A stretch of DNA of 64,000 bases from Hydrogenophilales bacterium (GCA_023258975.1 JAHFRD010000012.1:1-64000); one strand, 5' to 3'. Shown: positions 47,448 to 57,028, numbered from the stretch's first letter. Made by a program: numbers and translations. The notes: a model not told the origin generated them from the sequence alone.

Positions 47448-48914
47448 ATGTCCACTGAACGACCGCACCGCCGGCGCTACGAATTTGCGCGACATCGCGG
47501 CCTGCTGCTCTGGCTTGGCCTGCTCTACCTGGTGTTTGTCGTCTACGGCAGCCTGGTGCCGCTGGATTACCACGCCATCCCCTGGGCCGAGGCGGTGGCG
47601 AAGTTCCGCGACATTCCCTTTTTGGATCTCGGCATCGGCTCGCGCGCGGACTGGATGGCCAACCTGTTGCTGTTCATCCCCCTGGCGTTCCTCTGGAGCG
47701 GCGCCCTCGCGCATGGGCGCCATGCCGCCCTCGGCGCGGTGTTGACCATATTCGTCTGGCTGGCGGCGGCGGCCTTGAGCTTGGGTATCGAATTCACCCA
47801 GTTGTTCTTCCCGCAGCGCACGGTGTCACAGAACGACATCGTGGCGGAAGCGCTGGGCGCCATCATCGGCGTGGCGTGCTGGTGGGGTTTCGGCGCCCGC
47901 CTGCTGGCCTGGTATGAGGGCTGGCATCGCGAACGCGAGCCGGCGGCCCTGGCGGAACGCGCGGCCTGGGCCTATCTCGTCGCGCTGGTCGGCTACAACG
48001 TGCTGCCGCTGGATTTGACCATCAGCGTGGTCGAGGTCTACCACAAGTGGCAGGAAGGCAAGCTCAACCTCATCCCCTTCGCCGGCCTGCCGGCCGACCC
48101 CGCCCATGCCCTGTTCGAACTCGCCACCGACGCCCTGCTCTGGGTGCCCCTGGCCTGGCTCTGGCATGCGCGCGCGGGACGCGACAGCGTCAAGGTCTGG
48201 CGCATGGCCTTCCTGGCCGCGGTCGCGCTGGAGTTCATGCAGTTGTTCGTCTACTCGCGCGTGAGCGATGTGACCGACCTGTTCACCGGGGCGCTGGGCG
48301 CGGGCGTGGGCGCCTGGCTGGGCAAACGCCAATTCGGCGCGCGCGGAGTCGCGGCGGCGGCTCGCGTTCCCCATTCCATCACCTCCCTCTGGCTACGCTT
48401 CGCTCTCGCCCTGGCCTGGATGCTGATCCTGGCGGGGGTGTTCTGGTACCCGTTCGAGTTCCGCGCCGACGGCGATTTCGTGCGCGAGCGCATGGCCTTT
48501 CTGGAGCGGGTGCCATTCCAGGTGTACTACTTCGGCACGGAATTCCGCGCCATCACCGAGGTGTTCCACAAGACCCTGTTCTTCGCCCCGCTCGGCGCCT
48601 TCCTGGCCTGGTGGGTGAGCGGCCTGTCCTGGCGCTGGCGCGGCTACGCGGCGGCGGCCTCATGGCTCGCCCTGGTCGCCACCGCGCTGGGCATCGAACT
48701 CGGCCAGGTACTACTGCCTGGCAAGTTTCCGGATACGACCGACTGGTTTCTGGAAAGCGCGGGGGGGGTGTCGGGATATGCCTTGTTCAGGATCATCCGA
48801 AACCGGTTATCAGCGGGATCCAGGCCGGGTAGAAGATTGGCGCTGGCGACGGCAGGCCGCCCGAAAACATACGGAAACGCGCAAACTCCCTCGACAACGA
48901 GCCTCAATGGCTGA
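47448..48914 (+). CDS. Double VanZ-domain membrane protein
   Basis: 488 aa with roughly ten TM helices. Two VanZ-like halves are visible: LLYLVFVVYGSLVPLDYHAI ... MANLLLFIPLAFLWSG ... GIEFTQLFFPQRTVSQNDIV (first) and WYPFEFRADGDFVRERM ... KTLFFAPLGAFLAWW ... GIELGQVLLPGKFPDTTDW (second), each with the E-x-x-Q-x-x-x-P...D pattern. VanZ proteins act in the membrane but their chemistry is unknown; several occur in exopolysaccharide loci. The ATG at 47448 is used. Confidence 0.85.
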   Translation: MSTERPHRRRYEFARHRGLLLWLGLLYLVFVVYGSLVPLDYHAIPWAEAVAKFRDIPFLDLGIGSRADWMANLLLFIPLAFLWSGALAHGRHAALGAVLTIFVWLAAAALSLGIEFTQLFFPQRTVSQNDIVAEALGAIIGVACWWGFGARLLAWYEGWHREREPAALAERAAWAYLVALVGYNVLPLDLTISVVEVYHKWQEGKLNLIPFAGLPADPAHALFELATDALLWVPLAWLWHARAGRDSVKVWRMAFLAAVALEFMQLFVYSRVSDVTDLFTGALGAGVGAWLGKRQFGARGVAAAARVPHSITSLWLRFALALAWMLILAGVFWYPFEFRADGDFVRERMAFLERVPFQVYYFGTEFRAITEVFHKTLFFAPLGAFLAWWVSGLSWRWRGYAAAASWLALVATALGIELGQVLLPGKFPDTTDWFLESAGGVSGYALFRIIRNRLSAGSRPGRRLALATAGRPKTYGNAQTPSTTSLNG

Positions 48915-48926
48915 CGCGGAACCAGA

Positions 48927-50150
48927 ATGCGAGATATTGCCCTCCTGCTGATTCTCATGGCCCTGGGCTGGGTGGTCTGGCTAAGGCCCTGGCTGGGGGT
49001 TCTGGGACTGGCCGTGCTCAACATCACACATCCCCAGGCCGCCGCCATCGGAATCATGAAGGATGCCCCGGTCTACCTGATGTTCTTCGCATTCACCCTC
49101 CTCGCCGCCGGCTACAGGATGGTCAGGAATCAGCAACTCCCAACGTTTGTTTTCGATTGGCGTATCGCCTGCCTGGCGCTGCTCTGGGCGTTGTTCGTAT
49201 TCACGACCATCCATTCCAGTGTGCCCTGGATGGCCTGGGACAGGCTTTGGCAGACCAGCGCAGTCATGATGGCCGCGTTGCTCGCCTGGTGGCTCATCGA
49301 CACAAGGGAAAAACTGTTCTGGCTGCTCATCGTCATCGCCACGTCCATTGCGCTATACACCCTCAAAGGGGGCTACTGGGCCGTGATGACCGGCTTCCAT
49401 GACCGCGTCTACGGCCCCCCCGGCAGCCAGTTCTATGGCAACAATGAATTCGCCGTGGTCGTGGCGATGAACATTCCACTTCTTGTCCTCTGGTACAGAC
49501 AGTGCGGTAACCGCCAATTGCGCGGTGTACTGGCAGTCATGGTGGGCCTCAGTTATGTGGCGGTGATCTCATCCTGGTCGCGCGGCGGGATACTCGCACT
49601 GGCCGCCATGACCCTGCCGCTGCTCTGGCACAGTAATCGCCGTGTTCGCGCCGTTCTTCTGCTGGGCATCGGAATTTTGGGTATTTCCGCCTTCCTGCCA
49701 GAGGACTGGTTTACCCGCATGGGCACGCTGACGGCCGTCCAGCGGGACGAGTCCGCCATGGGGCGCATCGAGGTCTGGAGGGTGGGGCTACACCAAGCCT
49801 TCGAGCACCCCCTGCGGGGCGTGGGTTTCGAGGGTTGGCGCTTCGCGAACCTCGATACGCCGGGCTACCGGGATTGGCACAGCGCTTATGTGCAGATGAT
49901 GGCCGAGCACGGCCTGATCGGCCTTGGCCTCTGGCTTGCCCTCTTGCTGGGCACCATGCTCGGGCTCGCGCGCCTCTCGGCCGAAGGTTCCGCATGGGAG
50001 TCGGAAACCGCCCGGATGCTCCTCGCCACGTTATCCGCCTATACGGTTGGAGCGGTCTTCCTCAGCATCGCCTACTGGGAGCTCTACTTTCTCCTGATCA
50101 TCGGTACGGCGCGCATATACGGATTCGCCGAAGCGGGGAAGCCTCCCTGA
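48927..50150 (+). CDS. O-glycosylation ligase, exosortase-A-associated type (Wzy_C)
   Basis: 407 aa with about 10-11 TM helices. The start MRDIALLLILMALGWVVWLRPWLGVL, the long loop HDRVYGPPGSQFYGNNEFA, SSWSRGGILALAAM and the periplasmic loop MGRIEVWRVGLHQAFEHPLRGVGFEGW with HSAYVQMMAEHG resemble the PEP-type O-ligase family near exosortase A. It probably joins or polymerises glycan in the periplasm. It follows the VanZ gene by 12 bp, a likely operon. Confidence 0.8.
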   Translation: MRDIALLLILMALGWVVWLRPWLGVLGLAVLNITHPQAAAIGIMKDAPVYLMFFAFTLLAAGYRMVRNQQLPTFVFDWRIACLALLWALFVFTTIHSSVPWMAWDRLWQTSAVMMAALLAWWLIDTREKLFWLLIVIATSIALYTLKGGYWAVMTGFHDRVYGPPGSQFYGNNEFAVVVAMNIPLLVLWYRQCGNRQLRGVLAVMVGLSYVAVISSWSRGGILALAAMTLPLLWHSNRRVRAVLLLGIGILGISAFLPEDWFTRMGTLTAVQRDESAMGRIEVWRVGLHQAFEHPLRGVGFEGWRFANLDTPGYRDWHSAYVQMMAEHGLIGLGLWLALLLGTMLGLARLSAEGSAWESETARMLLATLSAYTVGAVFLSIAYWELYFLLIIGTARIYGFAEAGKPP

Positions 50151-50376
50151 GGCCAGGTCGACATTTTCCCCCTCTCCACCACCGTATTTCAGGCGACCGG
50201 ACAGGATCACGCCTCGCGAGCTAGTGTCGTTATTTTTTACACAACGTTTGCCGCACATTCACAGCCACACGAATATTGCAGTATTTACAATTGGTTATCT
50301 TATTGGCATGAAAATTGCGCGCAATCATGCACAATTTTCGGTCCGTGAATGAACCGCGCTGACCAGGAGTGCAGCA
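50151..50376 (+). promoter_or_regulatory. Upstream region of the PEP-CTERM genes
   Basis: About 225 bp, more AT-rich than the surroundings. It contains the sigma-54 box listed separately and an upstream T-run with TTTTTTACACAACG that could host an enhancer-binding protein. No gene is seen here. Confidence 0.45.
50303..50318 (+). promoter_or_regulatory. Sigma-54 (-24/-12) promoter
   Basis: TTGGCATGAAAATTGC has GG at 50305-50306 and GC at 50317-50318, spaced by exactly 10 nt, matching TTGGCAyr-N4-TTGCw. Transcription would start near 50330, 47 nt before the first PEP-CTERM ATG. PEP-CTERM genes are known in some bacteria to be RpoN-dependent with the PrsK/PrsR regulators; neither is in the window. 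Confidence 0.75.
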
Positions 50377-51066
50377 ATGAATGACCGCTTTCTATCAATG
50401 ACACACCGCCTGATGCTGGCCGCGCTTTTCGCGACGGCTCTGCCGGCTTGGGCGACCTATGATCGCTACGACATCCTGACCACCACTGTCTCCGGAACCA
50501 CAACCGGGGTCGGTGCCATTCATTTCAACAGTGACGTCGCGGTTGATGGCCTTTATGACGTGACGCTCGAAGCCAGCGACAGCGTGAAAATCAATCTTGG
50601 TGGATCGTACGGCGAATTCACTTTCAATCAACGCAGGTTGGACAAGCCCTCTCCCGTACAGGCGCTGGTCGCCACAACCCTGGACATGACACCTGACCCA
50701 GGTGCTAATGCCGGCAATCCGAAATATGAGGATCTGACATCACCCCAAGGCTCCAACGTGGAAGGCTTAAGGGGTCGGCTTTACGGCAGCAAGAAAATCG
50801 GATTCGCAACCGTGACACTCGTCCTGGTTCTCGATTCGCAAGCGCAAGTTCCGCTCTACATGAAGACCTATGAGGTTCGCGCCGTCGACGCGAACCTTGA
50901 ACCCGTTTCCGGCGCGCCCCTCGCCAGCGGCAAATATGGCATCCTCAATCAGCATGCCATTCCCGAACCGGGCGCCATCGCTCTGCTGCTTGCCGGCATC
51001 GGCGCATTCTGGGTCGCCTCCAGGCTCGCGAGGCCACGCCACAAAATTCATTCAACTGAGAGATAA
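50377..51066 (+). CDS. PEP-CTERM sorting-domain protein 1
   Basis: 229 aa. A signal peptide (LMLAALFATALPAWA, ~12-26) precedes a beta-rich secreted part with no Cys, ending in the sorting signal AIPEPGAIALLLAGIGAFWV and a basic tail RLARPRHK. An exosortase would cut at PEP and anchor or release the protein. No exosortase gene is here. Mature function unknown, probably surface or matrix associated. Confidence 0.85.
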   Translation: MNDRFLSMTHRLMLAALFATALPAWATYDRYDILTTTVSGTTTGVGAIHFNSDVAVDGLYDVTLEASDSVKINLGGSYGEFTFNQRRLDKPSPVQALVATTLDMTPDPGANAGNPKYEDLTSPQGSNVEGLRGRLYGSKKIGFATVTLVLVLDSQAQVPLYMKTYEVRAVDANLEPVSGAPLASGKYGILNQHAIPEPGAIALLLAGIGAFWVASRLARPRHKIHSTER

Positions 51067-51069
51067 GCC

Positions 51070-51798
51070 ATGAAACCGAACAGATTTGTGGTGCTGACCT
51101 GCACAACATTTCTTCTAGCGAGCGGCGCGGCGGATGCCGCTCTCATCGGAAGTTTTACCTTCAACGACAAGGGCAGCGCCTCCACCTTGATTGCCAGCGC
51201 GGCCAATGGCACGGGGAACTATGCCTACTCCGGCGCGGGTTTTACCCTGGACCACATCACTTTCAGCGGCACGGTGTCGCCAAACGCGGGGCTCTGGTTC
51301 TTCACCTACGATCCGGGTGGACCCGACGAATTCACTTATGACTACCGCACGACGCTGGATGACCTGAATGTACAGATCAGCGTCGGCGGGAACGACTATC
51401 TGCTTGACCTCGGATCGGGCGGCGCCTTCGGCAAGGCCTATGATCCTTTCGGCGGATCCTTGATCCCTCCCACCAGTCCCGCCCCCCCCCCCAACCCCGA
51501 CGATTTGCTTGTGTCGGGAACGTTGTCCCTCGGCAATCTCGCGATCTCCAACGGCAACATCTTCAATTTCGTGTTCTTTGAGGATCTGGTCGACAACGTG
51601 GTGAGCCAGAACGCGTTCTCCAACGCGGCGTCATTGCCAAGTACCTACCAGATCGGTCTTCCGGATGCCGCCTGGAAGAACATCACATTCACGATTTACA
51701 GCAAGGATCAGACGACAGGTTCGAACGTACCCGAGCCGGCCACCCTCGCATTGTTGAGCCTTGGCTTGATAGGCTTGGGTTTGGCGCGTAGGCGCTGA
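51070..51798 (+). CDS. PEP-CTERM sorting-domain protein 2
   Basis: 242 aa. Signal peptide (VVLTCTTFLLASGAADA), then a beta-rich chain (LIGSFTFNDKG, LDHITFSGTV, YDYRTTLDDLNVQISVGG), a Pro-rich break PPTSPAPPPNPDD and the sorting signal NVPEPATLALLSLGLIGLGL-ARRR. Its ATG lies 3 bp after gene 1, so both use the sigma-54 promoter. Unknown function. Confidence 0.9.
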   Translation: MKPNRFVVLTCTTFLLASGAADAALIGSFTFNDKGSASTLIASAANGTGNYAYSGAGFTLDHITFSGTVSPNAGLWFFTYDPGGPDEFTYDYRTTLDDLNVQISVGGNDYLLDLGSGGAFGKAYDPFGGSLIPPTSPAPPPNPDDLLVSGTLSLGNLAISNGNIFNFVFFEDLVDNVVSQNAFSNAASLPSTYQIGLPDAAWKNITFTIYSKDQTTGSNVPEPATLALLSLGLIGLGLARRR

Positions 51799-52027
51799 AC
51801 CCGGTCAACCGAGGCTTTCCACCTTCTGGCGGCGCGCTGGAACACGGATTTTCCTTCCCATGCGCCCGACTGGACGTGCCGGTGAGCAAATTCAACGGCT
51901 GTTGATATTTCGTTATTTCTGATCCACGACGCCGGGCCGATCCAGGGATGGCGGCCCCTCCCCTCCCTTTCATTTCCCACTCCCGACTCCACGCTTGATC
52001 GCTCGAACGATAGACCACGGCGATGGG

Positions 52028-54871
52028 ATGCGCCTCATTGCTGCGGTGTCCGGGATTCTCTGGCAGGCATTTTTCCTGCTCGCCCCCTTCCATCCAGGCA
52101 GGCTGCCTGTCCTGGATGTCTTCGCCATTGCCCCGGAGATACTGGCCCGCGCCTGGGCGGTCACCCCGCAATCGCTGTCCAGCCTGCTGCTGGCCGCGCC
52201 CCCCGCCTTTTTTCTGCTAGGAACGCTTTGGCATGGGCGCGGCCGCGCGCGCTCCGCGATACTGGCCTTTCTATTCCTGAGTTTGATGGCGCTTGCCCTG
52301 GTCGTGGCACAGGCTCTCCTGCAGCCTCGGCTGCTCACCGCTCCCAGCCTCCCCGCGATGGAAGCGGGCACCCTGCTAGGACTATCGGCTTGGTGGTTCT
52401 TCGGTCCTTCCCTTGCTCATCGGGCAAAGCCACTTCTGGAGGCGTTGAGCCGATCGCCCTGGCCCGCGCTTGGCGTGGCCATGATTTCATTGTTGCCCCT
52501 GGCATGGGGAGCGCCTCTGCCGGAAACGCGGCTGGCGCTGGATGACCTCAAGAGCGCGGGCGCCCCGCTTTATCAGCTCATCAAAGGGGGGATCGTCTGG
52601 GTACCCGTCGGCCTGCTCTATGCCATCCTGAGCAGGGGCAAGATACTGCGTCTCTGGGCACTGGTCGTCATGCTGGTCTTCGTTCTGGAGGTGCCCGTCT
52701 TTCTCGATCGCCTGCCGCTGGACGAAATTCGACTGCTGTTACTTGGCTATCTCGGTATTCTGGCGGGCATCTGGCTGGGCGAGCGCAGCCTCTGGAAAGG
52801 GGCGCTGTCCACGAGTACACGGGTGTCCCGGGATGTGGCGCCGCCGATTTCCGCGCGTCCACCCGAAGAGGCGTTTCGCGAAGGTGATGAATCCCACTCC
52901 GCGCGCGTGGCCGAAACGGCCAGGGTCGGAGCAATACACTCCCCGCGACACAGACACCGCCACAAAGCGGGAAAAAACCGCCGCGCGCACCCAATGCGCT
53001 GGCTTGCGGGGATGCTCCTTCTGCCAGCGGCCATCGCCGGCGTGGCCGACTTTCCCATGTGGCAGTGGGGCCTCAGTCTGGGCCTGGCGCTTTATGTGGC
53101 GGCGCTTTGGCGGTGGCCTCTGGTCTGGCTTGTGGTGGTACCCGCTGCTTTGCCCCTGCTGGACCTGGCGCCCTGGACCGGGCGTTTTTTTCTCGATGAG
53201 TTCGACCTGCTGATGTTGACCACCGCCGGCACACTGTTCCTGCGTGGGCGCCGTTGGCCCGGCGTGGAATGGACCCCGCTGTGGCCGCTGCTTCTGTTGT
53301 ATGGCGCCAGCCTGCTGATCAGCCTGTTGTTGGGGTTAGGGTCGCCCCCCCCCCTGGATGGCAACGCTTTTTCCAATTACTGGAGCCCTTACAACAGCCT
53401 GCGTGTAGCGAAGGGAGTTGTCTGGGGAGGCCTGATATTCATGTTGTTACGCCTGGCCCGGCCGGATTCCACGCAACTGGCCACCCGCCTGGCCATCGGC
53501 ATGGGTATCGGCTTGCTTGGCGTGGGAATGGTGGGTCTGTGGGAGCGTTGGCTTTTCGCCGGTTTCATCGATGATGCCCACACCTACCGCATCGTCAGTA
53601 CCTTCTCCAGCATGCATACCGGCGGCGGCCATATAGAGGCTTACCTTGCCGCAGCGCTGCCGTTTCTCTGGTTGGGCATGGCGCATTGGCGAACGTTGCT
53701 GCTCGCCGCGCCGGTGATGGCCTTGACTGTATATGTCACGATTTTCACCGTCGCGCGCGGCGGGGTTCTTGCCCTGGGTGTGATTCTGCTCACTCTGGCC
53801 GTGGCCAGCCTGCGCCTGGCCTGGCGTTCCGGAAAACGCGGCCAGGCCGTCATGCCCATCGGCGTGCTGACGCTGTTGGCGGCGGGGTTGTTGGCCGGCA
53901 TCGGTGGAGGCTACTTCCAGCAGCGTCTGGCGCAGTCCGGCGAGGATTGGCGGATTCGCGTCAACCACTGGAGCCAGGCTGTTGCCATGATGGATGCGAC
54001 TCCCCTGGCGCGGTTGTTCGGCATGGGGTTGGGGAGCTTCCCCAGGGTCTATCTGGAACGTGGCCCGCTGGATAAACAGCCCGCGACCTTCGGTTTCCTG
54101 AGTGAAAAGGACAATACGTTCCTGCGTCTGGGGAGTGGCGACACCTTGTATTACGCCCAGCGCGTCAGCGTTCGAGCGGGGGAGAGCTATCACCTGGAAC
54201 TGGATGTACGCAGCCACCAGGAAGGAGCGCGCATCGAAACCCCGGTCTGCGAAAAGCAACTGCTCAATTCGCGCAATTGTGTCTGGATTGCCCTCGACGT
54301 GCCTTCCGACGGCCGCTGGCATCGGCTGTCCCACAAGTTTTCCAGCGGGGAGGTTGGCGTTCAGGACGGCTTGCTACGGCCCCCCGTGGAGCTTTTCCTC
54401 TATTACCCGGGCAAGGCCGGCTTGATGGATGTGGACAATGTCCGCCTGCTCGACGCGAACGGCGCCAATCTGATCGGCAACGGCGCCTTTACCTGGGGGG
54501 GCGACTATTGGTTCTTCAAAACTCACAGCCACCTACCCTGGCATATCAAGAACGTCTGGGTGCATGTCTTGTTCGAACAAGGCTGGCTGGGCCTGATGCT
54601 GTTCACCGGGCTTGTCGTTTTCGCGTTGACGCGTCTGGCCAGGTCGGCATGGTCCGGGGAACCCCTGGCCTGGGCCTGGCTGGCGTCGCTGCTGGGTCTG
54701 CTCACCGTCGGCATGTTCGACAGTCTGCTGGATGCCCCACGGCTGGCCACGCTGCTGACCGCGTTTTGTCTACTGGGGATAGGATATAAGTTCCCCCCGA
54801 GAACACCGTTTCGCGGTGTTCTCCCCCCAGGGGGCCAAGAGGCACTTGGGGCTGCCCGGCGTGTTTCTTGA
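52028..54871 (+). CDS. VanZ-like / O-antigen ligase fusion protein
   Basis: 947 aa. Residues ~1-265 form a VanZ-like membrane unit (FLLAPFHPGRLP ... LEVPVFLDRLPLDEIRLLLLGYLGI); ~270-325 is a hydrophilic linker rich in Arg and His (RHRHRHKAGKNRR). The rest is an O-antigen-ligase-like array (FFLDEFDLLMLTTAG, VARGGVLALGVILL, WRIRVNHWSQAVAMM, GMGLGSFPRVYLERG) with an inserted ~150-aa beta domain (~700-850: YHLELDVRSHQEG, RWHRLSHKFSS) and C-terminal TM helices. The beta domain looks carbohydrate-binding-like. The last ~20 residues (after GIGYKF) cross a 10-bp hairpin and may not be conserved. Confidence 0.7.
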   Translation: MRLIAAVSGILWQAFFLLAPFHPGRLPVLDVFAIAPEILARAWAVTPQSLSSLLLAAPPAFFLLGTLWHGRGRARSAILAFLFLSLMALALVVAQALLQPRLLTAPSLPAMEAGTLLGLSAWWFFGPSLAHRAKPLLEALSRSPWPALGVAMISLLPLAWGAPLPETRLALDDLKSAGAPLYQLIKGGIVWVPVGLLYAILSRGKILRLWALVVMLVFVLEVPVFLDRLPLDEIRLLLLGYLGILAGIWLGERSLWKGALSTSTRVSRDVAPPISARPPEEAFREGDESHSARVAETARVGAIHSPRHRHRHKAGKNRRAHPMRWLAGMLLLPAAIAGVADFPMWQWGLSLGLALYVAALWRWPLVWLVVVPAALPLLDLAPWTGRFFLDEFDLLMLTTAGTLFLRGRRWPGVEWTPLWPLLLLYGASLLISLLLGLGSPPPLDGNAFSNYWSPYNSLRVAKGVVWGGLIFMLLRLARPDSTQLATRLAIGMGIGLLGVGMVGLWERWLFAGFIDDAHTYRIVSTFSSMHTGGGHIEAYLAAALPFLWLGMAHWRTLLLAAPVMALTVYVTIFTVARGGVLALGVILLTLAVASLRLAWRSGKRGQAVMPIGVLTLLAAGLLAGIGGGYFQQRLAQSGEDWRIRVNHWSQAVAMMDATPLARLFGMGLGSFPRVYLERGPLDKQPATFGFLSEKDNTFLRLGSGDTLYYAQRVSVRAGESYHLELDVRSHQEGARIETPVCEKQLLNSRNCVWIALDVPSDGRWHRLSHKFSSGEVGVQDGLLRPPVELFLYYPGKAGLMDVDNVRLLDANGANLIGNGAFTWGGDYWFFKTHSHLPWHIKNVWVHVLFEQGWLGLMLFTGLVVFALTRLARSAWSGEPLAWAWLASLLGLLTVGMFDSLLDAPRLATLLTAFCLLGIGYKFPPRTPFRGVLPPGGQEALGAARRVS

Positions 54872-54929
54872 ACGTGGTATGCGAACAGCTTGCCCGGCGC
54901 CGGCGCAAACACCATCCGTGGCGATCTCT

Positions 54930-56033
54930 TCACCCGGACGACGGGGTGGAATCTTTGCCGATGGAACCACCGCCCCGGGCGGTAAATTTCAGCCAGGCCA
55001 GCACCATGAGCGCCAGATAGGGCCATAGCGAGGCGCCGGCTTTCGCCAGGCCGACAATGTTGAACAGGCTGGCGATCGGCCACACCAGATAGTTGGCCAA
55101 CGCCACGCGCAGCCCCAGGATGATCGCGAGCAGCAGTAGCGCGGCAACCTGGCGGCGACGGGAAATCTGGGGAATGAGGAGAAACCAGAACGCCAGCAGG
55201 AAGGCGGCCAGGGTTTCCAGAGACAGCACGCCACCGACCACCCGTAGTTTCAACAGCAAGGTGGCGGCCAACAACTTGACCGCGAACGCGACCACCATCA
55301 GGGAAACGATGGCACCGACATAGCGCCCAGGCCGCAGCAGGCTGGCGGCGAAGGCCCCGAGCGCGGCCATTTCCAGCCAGGCGGCGGCAAACCAGTGCCA
55401 ATTGATCTGATCCAGTCCGCCCGGCGGCATGTCGAGCGGGCGCAGATGCAGACCCAGCCAGCCGGCGCCGGGAAAGGGCTGCAGGGTGAACTGCGCCAGC
55501 ACCCAGAGCAGCAAGAGCCAGATACCGAAATCGGCCGCCGGTTGCGCCAGGAACCAGCGCGCGCGCCAGCACCGCAACACGCGTCCGGCGCGCAGCCAGC
55601 GCTGGTGATGCAAGGTGAGCAATGCACCGCAGCAAGCGCCCAGTGTGTTGAGAAACACATCCAGGTTGGAAGCGATGCGGCCGGGAACCAGTTGCTGCAG
55701 GCTTTCCATGCCCAGGCTGTAAAAAAATCCGGCAAATGTGGCGAGCAGAATGGCGCGCAGGCGCCTCCGTGGCACTCCCAGCCTCAAAGCCAGGGCATAA
55801 CCCAGAGGCAGGTAGGCGAGCAGGTTGGTGGAGATGTCGTTGCGCGTGACAAAGCGGGGCAGGGGGGCCGTGATAAACTCGCCCGCCCAGTGTTCCAGCC
55901 CTTTCAGCCCGGCAAAGGGATACAAACTGCCGAAGGCGATCAGCCCGGCATAAAGGATCAGAAACAGAAGGGCGGGACGCGGATTCGGGGGCACGGCGGG
56001 CGGGTTGGGTCGACAGGCCTGGCATCCTGTCAC
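54930..56033 (-). CDS. VanZ-family membrane protein
   Basis: 367 aa with about nine TM helices. ILYAGLIAFGSLYPFAGL, RFVTRNDISTNLLAYLPLGYALALRLG, and MESLQQLVPGRIASNLDVFLNTLGA are the VanZ core, with E-x-x-Q-x-x-x-P-x-R...D. The second half is extra TM helices without a recognised domain. Convergent with the fusion gene and divergent (38 bp) from the DHH gene. Confidence 0.8.
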   Translation of the reverse strand: MTGCQACRPNPPAVPPNPRPALLFLILYAGLIAFGSLYPFAGLKGLEHWAGEFITAPLPRFVTRNDISTNLLAYLPLGYALALRLGVPRRRLRAILLATFAGFFYSLGMESLQQLVPGRIASNLDVFLNTLGACCGALLTLHHQRWLRAGRVLRCWRARWFLAQPAADFGIWLLLLWVLAQFTLQPFPGAGWLGLHLRPLDMPPGGLDQINWHWFAAAWLEMAALGAFAASLLRPGRYVGAIVSLMVVAFAVKLLAATLLLKLRVVGGVLSLETLAAFLLAFWFLLIPQISRRRQVAALLLLAIILGLRVALANYLVWPIASLFNIVGLAKAGASLWPYLALMVLAWLKFTARGGGSIGKDSTPSSG

Positions 56034-56071
56034 GTCCCACCTTGCGACTCAACGAACAGCAAAGGGAAAAG

Positions 56072-57028
56072 ATGTTATTCGACGTTTTCAATGGAGATGC
56101 GGATGGCATTTGCGCTCTGCACCAACTTCGCCTCGCCGATCCGGTTCCGTCCACCCTGGTCACCGGCGTCAAGCGCGACATCGGCCTGCTGAAGCAGGTT
56201 GACGCCCAGGCCGGCGACAGCGTTCTGGCCCTCGATATCGCGGTGGAAAAAAATGCCGGCCCGCTGGTCAAAATGCTGGAGAAAGGCGTCAAGGTGCGCT
56301 GGTTCGATCACCACAATCCGGGCGAACTGCCCGCGCATCCGAATTTCCAGGCCACGATAGACACCGCCGCCGACGTCTGCACCAGTCTGCTGGTGGATCG
56401 GTTTCTCGGAGGCACCCGGCGCATCTGGGCGGTGACCGCCGCTTTCGGCGACAACCTGCGCGATGCCGCCCGGCGCGCCGCCGAGCCCCTGGGGCTTTCC
56501 ACCACACAACTCGACCGGTTGCGCGAATTGGGCGAGTGTCTCAATTACAACGGCTACGGTGACAGCCTGGAGGATCTCCACTTTCATCCAGCCGAGCTCT
56601 ATCGCGACTTGTCCGCCTACGCCGATCCCTTCGCCTTCATCGCGGAATCCTCCCGGTTCCAGACCTTGAGCCAGGGCTATGCCGCCGACATGGCTCTGGC
56701 CAAGGCCTCCCGGCCGAGCGAGGCGCGCGCTTGCGGCGCCGTGTTCGTCCTGCCGGATGCCGCCTGGGCGCGGCGCGTCTCCGGCGTCTATGCCAACGAT
56801 CTGGCGACGGCCAGCCCCAGCCGCGCCCATGCCCTGTTGACCCGCTCGCCCAAGGGCCACTTCGTGGTCAGCGTGCGCGCGCCGCTGGCCGACAAACGCG
56901 GCGCCGACGAGTTATGCGGGCGCTTCGCGACCGGAGGTGGGCGCAAGGCGGCGGCCGGCATCAACGTACTGCCGGAAGCGCAAATACCCGACTTCATCGC
57001 CGCTTTCTTCGCAACCTACCCCTCCTGA
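56072..57028 (+). CDS. DHH-family phosphoesterase
   Basis: 318 aa. DVFNGDADGICAL (motif I), LALDIAVEKN (II), VRWFDHHNPGELP (III, DHH) and AVTAAFGDNLRD (IV) are the metal site; the C-terminal DHHA1-like part has FATGGGRKAAAGINVL. Members cut small phospho-substrates such as nano-RNA, pAp or cyclic dinucleotides; this one is not identified further. pAp would suit its position next to the APS-kinase gene, but that is inference. Confidence 0.85.
   Translation: MLFDVFNGDADGICALHQLRLADPVPSTLVTGVKRDIGLLKQVDAQAGDSVLALDIAVEKNAGPLVKMLEKGVKVRWFDHHNPGELPAHPNFQATIDTAADVCTSLLVDRFLGGTRRIWAVTAAFGDNLRDAARRAAEPLGLSTTQLDRLRELGECLNYNGYGDSLEDLHFHPAELYRDLSAYADPFAFIAESSRFQTLSQGYAADMALAKASRPSEARACGAVFVLPDAAWARRVSGVYANDLATASPSRAHALLTRSPKGHFVVSVRAPLADKRGADELCGRFATGGGRKAAAGINVLPEAQIPDFIAAFFATYPS

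Noticed and set aside
47300..47458. 52-codon frame starting MHTLSGLLIAVLAVFPAW overlapping the aroK end
   Set aside because: It has a hydrophobic start but overlaps aroK and the VanZ start and has no recognisable homology or ribosome-binding site; too weak to call.
54799..54823. 10-bp hairpin GAGAACACCG/CGGTGTTCTC as a terminator
   Set aside because: It lies inside the open frame of the VanZ-ligase fusion and has no U-run; only a possible sign that the last codons are not conserved.
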